From NCBI GenBank assembly GCA_015847255.1, contig JADLZK010009402.1, positions 31,216 through 95,215 on the forward strand: a stretch of DNA of 64,000 bases, given 5' to 3'. This stretch comes from Hyparrhenia diplandra (taxonomy: Eukaryota; Streptophyta; Magnoliopsida; Poales; Poaceae). Both the position numbers and the translations under genes were made by a program. This document shows, in pieces, positions 55,994-64,000 of this stretch. Under the pieces are notes generated by a model, which made no database searches, was not told the DNA's origin, and saw only the letters and a list, made by a program, of their open reading frames with translations. Within the stretch, counting starts at the first letter, position 1; every line of letters starts with the position of its first letter.

Positions 55994-57662
55994 CTACTCC
56001 GCTGCGTAGGCAGACGGCAGCAGTCTGGGTGCTGGGCGGACCATCAACGGCACGGCGCGCTGTAGAGTGAGCCCCGTACGCCTCCTCCATGTCCAGCTTG
56101 TCCGCGGTCATGCCGTCGGCGAGGTCCCAGTCCATTGCGTGCACGAGCGTGGCCGTCATAAGCGTGACCATGCGCAGGCCCCAGCTGAGCCCCACGCAGA
56201 TCCTCCGGCCGGCGCCGAACGGGATGAGCTCGAAGTCGCTCCCTTTGACGTCGACGCCCGCATGCTTGCCGCCGGGCAGGAAGCGGTCCGGCTGGAACTG
56301 GAGCGGCTCGTCGGGCCACGCCTCCGGGTCGCGGGCGATTGCCCACACGTTCACCAGCAGCGTGGTGCCGGCCGGGATGCGGGCGCCCGTCCACCTCGCA
56401 CTCCTCGGCGGCCAAGTGGGGCAGCGACAGTGGCGTCGACGGGTGCAGCCGGAACGCCTCTTGATCACCGCCGTCAGGTATGTGAGCCGCGGGAGGTCTG
56501 ACTCGGAGACCAGGCGGTCGCGGCCGACGATGGCGTCGAGCTCCTGCTGGGCCTTCTTGAGCACTTCCGGGTGCCGGATCAGCTCGGTCAGCGCCCACTC
56601 CACCGTGCTCGACGTCGTGTCCGTCCCCGCCGTGAAGAGATTCTGTGGTCACGATATGCCCACAAAGTACATGCATCCACAAATAAGAGGGCGGAAAAAC
56701 ATGTCAGTGTCTCCTTGTGCACGGGAAAGGCCGGAAAATTATTTAACTCACGAGGAACAGTGCTTTGATGTCCGTCTCGTTGATGATGCAGTCCTCGCCT
56801 TCCGCGAGCGATTGCTGGTTGCGCATCTTGGCCAGCAGCACGCTGAGCAGGTCCTTGCCTTCCTCGGCGGCCTTCCTCTCCCTGATAATCTCATTCATCA
56901 TATTGTCGTACCTGCGGTGCAGTCGCTTCATCTTGCGGACCACGCCCTGTGGGTCGAGCCACGCGAGCGCCGGCACGAAGTCCCCGATGTTAAAGACCCC
57001 GCCGACCTGCATCAGCTCCACCACCATGTCCTTGAACTCCCTGGCTTGCTCCCCCGTCGACCGCGAACACGCGCCGGCCCACCGTGGCCCGGGCCAGCGT
57101 GTTGGTTGTTGCGAACGTTGGCCACCTGGCCCAGCGGCACGGCGCCGTGCTGGTGGTGGTGCTTGGCAAGCTTCCTGATCATGAGCGCCACCTCGCCCTC
57201 CCTGATGCCTCGGAGGTCGTCAAGGGCCTTTGCCGAGAAGAGGTGGAGCGCGCACAGCTTCCGCAGCGCGCGCCACCGGGAGCCGTAGGGCGCGAAACAC
57301 CATGTCCTGGTAGTTGTACGCCAGGTGCTTGCCGCCGGAAATGAGCGGGCGGTTGCTGAAGTTGGCGTCATGGGCGCGCAGGAACTGCGCCGCCACCTTC
57401 GCCGTCGCGGCCACCACCACCTCGGCGCTGCCGAACCGGAGCCGGAATAACGGGCCGTACTCTTTCGCCAGCGCGCACATGGTCTGGTGCGGATGAGAGC
57501 CCAGCTGCGGCAGGTTGCCCAGCACCGGCCAGCCCGGGGACCCGGCGGCAGCGGCCGATTTCCCTTCTTCGCGTCGGCCCCGCCGCGACGGCGGGCAGGA
57601 GGCACCACACCCCGACGGAGAGGGGCCAGGAAGCACAGGAGCAACGGCAGCGACGCGTCCAT
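55994..57662 (-). pseudogene. F3'H: Flavonoid 3'-hydroxylase (CYP75B), copy B, several frameshifts
   Basis: Paralogue of copy A with the same exon layout: exon 1 57662-56752, intron 56751-56643, exon 2 56642-55994. The start is MDASLPLLLCFLA. Compared with A it has a +1 in the membrane anchor region, a -1 soon after, -1 in the PPGP region (57530), +1 near 57295, +1 near 57105, a shorter G-run at the VDGG site (about 57050), -1 before ExxR (about 56460), +1 near 56385 and +1 near 56073. AGTDTT, the heme loop FGAGRRICVG and the SAYAAE end survive in separate frames. Two or more shifts in each exon make it a pseudogene unless the sequence has frequent indel errors. The last exon 1 codon is Leu where A has His. 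Confidence 0.85.
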
Positions 57663-57678
57663 GGTTTGATGACTTGAC

Positions 57679-57737
57679 TGGCCGCTCGCGCTCGGTTTCA
57701 CAGGAGGCTGGCCGCTCGCGCTCGGTTCACAGGAGGT
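57679..57737. repeat. Tandem duplication in the 5' leader of F3'H copy B
   Basis: TGGCCGCTCGCGCTCGGTTT and TGGCCGCTCGCGCTCGGTTC begin two 29-30 bp units (57679-57708 and 57709-57737). Copy A has one (about 11867-11895). It lies within the region between the TATA-like sequence and the ATG. Confidence 0.9.
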
Positions 57738-57802
57738 GCGCTTGGCGTTGGAGTGAGTGCTGAGCGTGCGGTTATCGAGTGGATCGGAGTGCGTTGTTCA
57801 TC

Positions 57803-57812
57803 AATATATACA
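57803..57812 (-). promoter_or_regulatory. Putative TATA box of F3'H copy B
   Basis: The minus strand reads TGTATATATTGA with CAGCTG just upstream, as in copy A. It is about 145 bp upstream of the ATG, longer than in A because of the leader duplication. Confidence 0.5.
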
Positions 57813-57951
57813 GCTGCCACCTAGCGTGCTTCAGGCTTCACCTACTTGCATGCCTCTCCTGTTTCACTGGGAGGATGCCTGTTTGTGAACCTCTCTTCTT
57901 TTTAAAAAGTTTTTATTTTACAAAATGGCTAAAAAATTAGCTATTAAGTTT

Positions 57952-59044
57952 ATTATTTTTTTTTTGAAATCGTGCTGAGCACGTTTTCATTAAGAGAAGT
58001 GGGAAACATTACAATCTTATAAGGCGAGAAGCGAGATGCTCTTAGCATTGTGAAGAAAACACACGACAGAAGGGCACCGGCTTACGTTGGAGCTTAAAAG
58101 GTTGTACCACTGGATTGAGCTACGCTATAGGCTAAGCGGCGGGATCGATCCTGCGACAAATGCTCCCGTCTTCAACCAAGCGCTTGCTGTGCAAGGAGTA
58201 GAGCGCACATGGCCTCCCCTTCTTTTTTCGGGTGGAGGTAGCGGGTCAATGAATGCCGCCCTGAATTTTTCAACAATCATGGTCAGGCATGCATGGTGGG
58301 ATGGTTGTCGGGCCGTCCTCACTCCACTTGCTCAACATCACAACGACGAGACTTCTTCGAGGGGGTTCGGATCACGAAAGGAGGATCGGGCGCCAACCGT
58401 ATACTACGTCGCGGCACCCAATCGTCGTCGGCCAGGTTCTTGTGATTGCATGAGGCTGCGGGGTGGAAGGGATGATTGGCTCTAGGAGGGTAGGCGTGAT
58501 GGGTCGTGAAGTCGTCCGGGCGACTGGCCGGGGCGGTGCCACCGGTGGTACGGTGGTGACAACCACGCCCTCGGGGTGCCAGGATGTGTGGCTCGAAGAG
58601 CAGCAGGTTCCTCCGGCAACTTTATGCTCGGCAGCGGCGAGGTGCGGGGTTGCCGGGGCGTTGCGGCGAGCGGTGGAACGCCCGGCTGCTGTGGTCTCTA
58701 CGCCCGCGGTGTGGGAGCAGCCGCGACGGGCATGGGCAGTGGCCGCCTACGGGCGCCCGACCGCTGCCCCGCCATCCGCCTCAGCGCCATAGTTGTCACG
58801 GGTAGCCCGGCCGTGGAGAGCAAAAGCCGGGCGCGACATCGGTAGCATCCTCGGGCACCTCACCATTCGCGAAGCGAATCCAGGTCACTCGTAGCGGTGA
58901 CAGCGGTGCAAATGACGCTGTCCGGGTTTGCCGACGGATAGCGGCGGGGACAGGCGCCGCGACGCGGGAGGCGTGGCGAAGCTTATCAAGCATCGGTCGA
59001 CCCAAACTTGTGGCCCCTCACCCTCGTGCACCAAAAAGCGGTGG
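57952..59044 (-). mobile_element. Poly(A) retroposon, block B copy
   Basis: Orthologous insertion to 12115-13240. The duplication is AAATTAGCTATTAAGTTT on the left (57934-57951) and AAATTTAGCTACTAAGTTT on the right (59045-59063), now diverged by two differences. Shared position and target prove insertion before the block duplication. Confidence 0.75.
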
Positions 59045-59408
59045 AAATTTAGCTACTAAGTTTATCCAACCTATTGGGTTGCTCTTAGAAACAAATAGCT
59101 ATAGTTGAGTTAGAGGCCATCTCTTAGTGCTCTATTTTATACAATTAGTAAAAGCATTAGGATTAGTGTTTTAGTCTAGTTTAGGCTGCATAAGAGCTTT
59201 GCTTTAGTTTTAGCTTCGGAGTCGAATAACATTTGCATACCTCTTGGCTGTTGGTGCTTGCGCCACCATAATTGTTGTACATTCCAAGGCTCGTAAGTCT
59301 AACGAGATCGCTCCAATCACGTTTGTGGCGTGGCCGTCAGTGGTGTATGTGGGCACTCAATGTATTGGCCGAAGTTCAATCAAGTGGAGATGACAGAGCA
59401 TCTGGGAG

Positions 59409-60105
59409 TAAGGATGAAAACGGTCGAACTTCGTCGAAAAATATCAGAACTGTTTTTCTACTTTTACATTTGAATACGAAAAACTAAACTAAAACGGTAA
59501 AATCGGATACACAAATGAGCGTGAACTACGGAATTTTGGAAACAAACTAATTCGGCGGACTTACGTCGAGCACGGTCAATATATGAAAAAATTCAATACG
59601 AATTTCGATGCACATTGCCTAAAAATTAATGTGTCATTTTGGCAAATTTCGAGGCGAGAAGAGCAAACTTATCATTTTAGTCCATCTAACTTTCTATCTT
59701 TTCGACCAGCCCAATCATATGCAACGCAATAACAACGCGCCGCATGAAGCCAGATGTAGCCATGCAGCGCCCGGGCGAGATGATTAGTCCCTCCTCGGCG
59801 ACTCGGGGAGGCACGACAAAAGGTGTGTTGCCTATATAATGTGTCTATAACCATAAGTGCTCCACACTTATCTTTGCATAGTTGCCTAGTCGGCAATGAT
59901 CGACAACAAAATTCAAAATTTTGAATTCGGGATATTTGGAACTAAAAGTAAAAAGTAGAAAACGGTCGAACTTCGGTCGAAAAACTCCAGAACCGTTTTC
60001 TACTTTTATATTTGACATATGAAAACTAAAACGGAAAAGCCGGACAAAAAAATACAAATTGATTGGATTAAATACAGAAAACGAAACGTTCCGTTTTCAT
60101 CCTTA
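59409..60105. mobile_element. hAT-like non-autonomous element, block B copy
   Basis: Same element and target as 13609-14306, with TCTGGGAG (59401-59408) and TGTGGGAG (60106-60113) flanks and AGGATGAAAACGG / CCGTTTTCATCCT ends. Confidence 0.8.
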
Positions 60106-60270
60106 TGTGGGAGAGGTTTGGTGCCGACCAGCTTGCACTTGCGGTTAGAGATAGCAACATCTAGACTTTGCACTTGCCGACAATTTGCAAGTTGTTTAAA
60201 AGTAACTCTCGGAGATGCTCTAACTGTTTTCTTCTCTAGACTTTGTACTTCTATTTCCGGTTTTCTTTCC

Positions 60271-60445
60271 CCACCGTGTAAATGCAAACAAAAATTATCT
60301 CATCGCAATGTCAAACAAGTTTCTTTCAGGTTTAGTCCTCGTAAGGGGAGTTGCTTGCAAACCCACCGTGTAACAGCGTGTAAGTGCAAACAAAAAATTA
60401 TCTCATCGCAACGCAATGTCAAACAAGTTTCTTTCAGGTTTAGTC
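60271..60445. repeat. Tandem 92-bp duplication, block B copy
   Basis: CCACCGTGTAAATGCAAAC at 60271 and CCACCGTGTAACAGCGTGTA at 60363; the second unit has small insertions compared with block A. Confidence 0.8.
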
Positions 60446-60669
60446 TCCGTAAGGGGAGGCGCACGTACAGATCACCTCAGCATATGACAGCGCGCATAGA
60501 AAGAGCCATTGTCTTATGCATGTTTGACATTTCATAACACCGCACCCATGTGTTATGGGCCGCCTGCCCTAGTGAACCGTATAGCATATTGGGCCTGAGG
60601 CCTGTTGTGCGAATTAAATAGAGCACTAAGAGATGGCCTGCTGTGCGAACTTACGAAATGAGTTCGGTT

Positions 60670-60745
60670 CTTGTGGCTTACCTCACTAAATCCCTTGGTC
60701 CAAGGAATCAGGCCTTGTTAGTTGTTAGTATATGAAAAAAAGAAT
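60670..60745 (+). pseudogene. Scrap of the gypsy RNase H, block B copy
   Basis: GTGGCTTACCTCACTAAATC and CAAGGAATCAGGCCTTGTTA match 15240-15300, followed by a GTTAGT duplication and TATGAAAAAAAGAATG. Only about 75 bp remain; the rest is deleted. Confidence 0.8.
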
Positions 60746-60893
60746 GCCTGGCTAGGTGGAGAACCAAACACGCCGCTGGAACAAGGCCAGACAACTAAAC
60801 AGTATAGGTGGTTGTTCACATTTTTAAGTTTATAGTTGAAGGATTTGACTAGACATATTTGGTCAAAATGTCAAGAGTCAAAGACGTCAATAT

Positions 60894-63045
60894 CATGCCT
60901 AGGATTACCCCGCCGCCTCCTCCCGGTCGTCTTCCCGCGAAGGCGACAGCGGGAGGCCCCTAACCCCAGCGGCGCCGCTCTCTTCTACCCCAACTCGGCC
61001 GCGCGCCGTAAGGCCGCCGGCTTAGCGGGATGGCGGCGCGGGCGTTTGGCGTGGGGCGGGGCACCTCCTCCTCCGGCGGCGTGGGAGCGGGCGGGCGGTC
61101 AGCGGCGGGCCGGGCCGATCGAGCACTCGCGCCGGATCCGGTGTCAGTGGCTGGATTCGACCCGATGGTCCGGATCGAAGCCGGTCCACGGTGGAGGACG
61201 CCGCGGCGGCGATTTTGGCGGCGGGCTTCCTCCGTCAAAGTGGGATCTGGCGGCTCCATGGCAGGCTCTCCTCCGGATCTCCAGATGTTCATCGCTGCCT
61301 TAGTCGCGGGGAGAGTGGGATGAGGGCGGGCTAGCGGAGGTAGTGGTGGTGCTCACGCCTCGACACGTGGTCCGGTGACTCGGGCGTGGTGTGTGCATCG
61401 GGGGGAAGTTGGAGGAGCAGTGAAGTGGGACCGGGGCGGCGGCCGGCTTGGTCAGGTGCAGTTTCCAGCCGTGCGCTTCGGCCCGGCCAGGACGGAGGGG
61501 AGCAGGTGGAGCTCCGGGACGAGGTTGCCGGTGGAGTGGGCTGTGTGGTGGTGAGTAGTGGAGGTCGCGGGTTCGCTTTGGGCTGGCATGACGGCCGGCG
61601 GCATGGGGGCGGACGCGATGCCGGCGTGATCCTACGCGGGGACGGCGTCCGGCGGTGGCGGCGGGCACGCAGGTCGCGTGGATGCGGTGACCTTGCCGCT
61701 GGAGGCCATGTGTTGGGGGCGCTGAGTGGCCAGGCCGTTCTCGGCCATGGTGTGGTCGGGAGGTGGTGCGGTCTTCAAGGCGTGCGGGCGTTGGTGCGGC
61801 GGTTTGTTGGTGGAGCTCCCCATCTTCTTGCTTCGTCGGTACGCGGTTTCAGCGTCGCCTCGGTGGCGAGGGCTGGGTGGTCAGGTGCGTTCTCGCGGTC
61901 GCGGTGGCGGCATTATGGTGATGTACTCAACCATCTCCTAAGTGCGGGGGGTTGTGGAGAAACGTGAAGTCTTTGTTGCTTGTCTTGGCGTGCGTAGGTG
62001 CGGTCCGATCGAGGCGAAAGCCTTTACCGACATTCTTCTGCGGTGGTAATGGTGGCGGCTCTGCGGCGTCGTTCTTCCCATTAGGGACAGATTATGGGGC
62101 ATCATTTACGAGAACCGCAGTCTCGGGGTGGCTCCGGTCCGGTTCTTTGGACAAGCGGCGGCGGCAACCGGCGTCGCGTCCTCCTGGAAGGCGCAGCTTC
62201 TCGAGACTTTTCGGCTTGTGGTAGTGTGGGAGGTGGTACGGCGGTTGGCGGGTGCGGCGACATAGGAGGTGCGCGGTTTGGTGTTTGCAGCGGTGAGTGC
62301 AAAGGGTCCATGGAGTCTTTGGAGGGTCTTGGTAGTGCAGCAGTGCGTGTAGTGATCTCGGTGATGGCAGCGGAAGTGGTGCTTTCGGTGCGGGTTTGGT
62401 TATCGAGTCCGGGGCGATGAATTTGGTGGAGTGTGAGGGCGGTGGATAAGCGAGGCCCCCCCATTAGCTTGGATCGGTGGTTTTCAATGGTGCCGCCTGA
62501 TTTGTTCTCTTGATACCTTGGTTGGAAGCCTTGGGAGGATCATCTTGCGTGTCTGCGGCAGGGCGTGGTCCCAGTGGTGGAGGTTGATGATGGTCGCTCG
62601 GGCTTGGCGGGCTGCGGCCACGGCGTTGGTAACGGCGGCGCGGGCTCAGACGACACACTTTGACTCCTCTCGGGTGGTGGTGGTGGTGTTTGTGTTGTGT
62701 GCTTTTGTGTCGATGTCGGTCAGGCCGATCGTTTGTGGATGGAGGTTAGGTGTTGATGACCCAATCAACCAGGCGGAACTTCATGTTTATTTTACTCTCA
62801 ACCGGAGTTGTATTGTTGCAACAAGTGGTAGGTGGAGGGAATGTCTCCCTATATGTTGAGTTGAGTGGGGCGCGAGTTGAGTTGATTTTGGTACCCTAGG
62901 TGTGCGGGTGGAGTAGGGGTACCCTCACACTTGTATGGTTTTTTACGGCTGGGTTTCAGTCAAAAACTGGCCGGCACTTGCCTTTTTCTTTTTTTCGCCT
63001 AATAGAAATCGCGGCAAAGCTTTTTGAGTCCTTTCTAAAAAAAAA
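60894..63045 (+). mobile_element. Poly(A) retroposon, 2.15 kb, with 10-bp target duplication
   Basis: Flanked by ACGTCAATAT at 60884-60893 and 63046-63055, with a 10-A tail at 63037-63046. It begins CATGCCTAGGATTACCCCGC and ends GCGGCAAAGCTTTTTGAGTC plus the tail. The interior is GC-rich and has overlapping open frames on both strands (for example 61386-61967) with Gly, Arg and Ser bias but no reverse transcriptase or endonuclease. It is best read as a LINE leader plus ORF1-like region moved by LINE machinery. A host mRNA origin is not excluded. Confidence 0.7.
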
Positions 63046-63055
63046 ACGTCAATAT

Positions 63056-63200
63056 TGCGTCCCATCGCATTTTCATTTTCAAACGTAATAGCATGTATTA
63101 TGCATAGTACATGGACTTTGCAATAGTTCATAATAATTGTGGTCGTATATCGTTGACCGCACAAAATAATATTGTTCGGACTTTGGAGACACATAAGATG
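63056..63200. repeat. Block-related segment, right of the retroposon
   Basis: ATGTATTATGCATAGTACATG corresponds to 47572 onwards next to the CACTA element. CGTTGACCGCACAAAATAAT and CGGACTTTGGAGACACA resemble 9530-9595 in block A, so a third piece of the left block edge lies here. Confidence 0.6.
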
Positions 63201-63690
63201 CGCATTAGAAATTTACACTAGAGTACCACACGCATCAAACGGTTTCTCAATTGTCTTTTGGCATTTGCTGATTTGCCAACTCTCAAATCCAAATGCCAAA
63301 TCCAAAAGAGTTCATCTTCAACGGTTTGGCATACTTCATTTGGCAAACTTAGATCTAACTTACATTAGAAACCACGAAGAGAAACAAAATTATGTTTATG
63401 TCCTTCCATCTCTTGAAAACTTACCTCGGGAACCACGAATTTGAAACAAATTATGTTTATGCCATTCCACCTCTTCTAATACGTCGTTGTGCGTGAATGC
63501 CAAGCGTCGTGGCAGCGCGCTATAAATCTTAAATAAGCGCGCTTTGATTTACCAGCGCTCACTAAATTGCCAACTCCAAATGTCAAGCTGTTGGAGGGGA
63601 GTTTTTGAAGTGTTTTGGCAAAATTTTAGAATACCAAACACAAATGGCAAGCTGTTGGAGTTGCTCTAATATATAAGGAACTAACATGGA
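63201..63690. mobile_element. MITE-like AT-rich sequence
   Basis: Repeated words such as TTTGGCATTTGC, CCAACTCCAAATGTCAAGC and GGCAAGCTGTTGGAG suggest a small non-autonomous element or a cluster of them. Also two AACAAAATTATGTTTATG-like words (63384 and 63445). Ends are not resolved. Confidence 0.4.
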
Positions 63691-64000
63691 ATCTAGTCAA
63701 AAAATAACAACCTAGTGCGGTGGTAAGGAAAGTGTTGTGTGAGTGAGAGGTCTTTAGTTTGATTCCGCCCACTCATATGCATGAAAATTGTGGTAAAATG
63801 TGAGTTCGATGGGCCGAGGATAGTGGTTGGCGGTGTGGCCTTCCCCTAAAAGATGCTTTTTTTGGGTTTTTCATATTTTTGTCTTTCTTAGAGTGTTTTT
63901 TGACACTTGGCAAAGACTACCAAGTGCTGATAAAAAACACTCAGAAGTGTTCTTTTTGGGGAATGTATATGTGGGGGATCGATATTTGGGATACCCGTAG
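63691..64000. other. Possible start of another DNA transposon at window end
   Basis: TGACACTTGGCAAAGACTAC and CCAAGTGCTGATAAAAAACA near 63900-63940 are like the ACACTCGGCAAAG words found in many grass CACTA and Mutator ends. The window ends before the element can be judged. No gene. Confidence 0.3.

Larger units (their letters stand above)
50790..60745. repeat. Paralogous block B (F3'H locus copy B)
   Basis: Second copy of block A with the same gene order and orientation. It lacks the MULE-like element (intact site near 51650) and has gained a hAT element (52731-53698) and a 1.6 kb segment (about 54151-55785). The retroposon, the 698-bp hAT element, the 92-bp tandem pair and the gypsy RNase H scrap (60670-60745) are all shared with A. 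Confidence 0.8.

Noticed and set aside
61386..62420. Long plus-strand frames (193 and 108 codons) in the 60894-63045 retroposon, considered as host genes
   Set aside because: They are inside a retroposon, have Gly/Arg/Val bias, overlap minus-strand frames of similar length and have no domain.
63720..63780. TAGTGCGGTGGTAAGG and GTTTGATTCCGCC considered as a tRNA gene
   Set aside because: The distance and stems do not fold into a cloverleaf; no acceptor or anticodon stem could be placed.

Overview
This is nuclear DNA from a grass, probably a panicoid relative of maize and sorghum. The pointers are an F3'H-type cytochrome P450 of maize Pr1 type, long LTRs of grass copia-like style, Tourist and Stowaway MITEs, CACTA elements with TNP2 remains, and GC-rich coding DNA in AT-rich surroundings. 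No rRNA, tRNA or CRISPR array was seen. Almost all of the 64 kb is transposable elements or their debris. The only host gene seen at near full length is a flavonoid 3'-hydroxylase (CYP75B), present twice on the minus strand.

Layout. 1-6338: decayed LTR-retrotransposon interior ending in a polypurine tract and a 1.43 kb 3' LTR. 6385-14760: duplicated block A, with a MULE-like insertion (7309-8472), MITEs, F3'H copy A (10182-11849), a retroposon (12115-13240) and a hAT element (13609-14306). 15090-15930: dead Ty3/gypsy RNase H/integrase. 16334-17759: inverted solo LTR of the same family as the first LTR. 20487-23952: CACTA-like element holding three related small coding remnants. 25346-28552: complete minus-strand non-autonomous LTR element with PBS, PPT and a captured-looking coding stretch. 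28881-30002: Stowaway and Tourist MITEs. 30504-32998: 5'-truncated L1 LINE. 33400-33800: fragment of a different P450. 34667-39976: Helitron with putative captured exons and an RTE LINE. 42719-47571: CACTA element with a decayed TNP2 gene. 47692-50360: LTR pieces in both orientations. 50790-60745: duplicated block B with F3'H copy B (55994-57662). 60894-63045: poly(A) retroposon. The end is MITE-like and CACTA-like sequence.

History. Blocks A and B are paralogous, and a third partial copy C is scattered over 34390-34666, 39977-40120 and 40640-40960. Paralogous empty sites let the insertions be ordered. The 12115 retroposon, the 13609 hAT element, a 92-bp tandem duplication and the gypsy scrap are shared by A and B, so they predate that split; the hAT and the 92-bp duplication are absent from C. 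The MULE-like element is only in A. The hAT at 52731 and the 54151-55785 insertion are only in B. The Helitron is only in C.

Both F3'H copies are disrupted as read. Copy A has one missing base in a G-run after VDGG; copy B has several small indels. Real decay and consensus error cannot be separated from this sequence alone. I found no convincing new multi-gene system. The most interesting material is the F3'H duplication with its transposon stratigraphy, the Helitron, and the gene-carrying LTR element.
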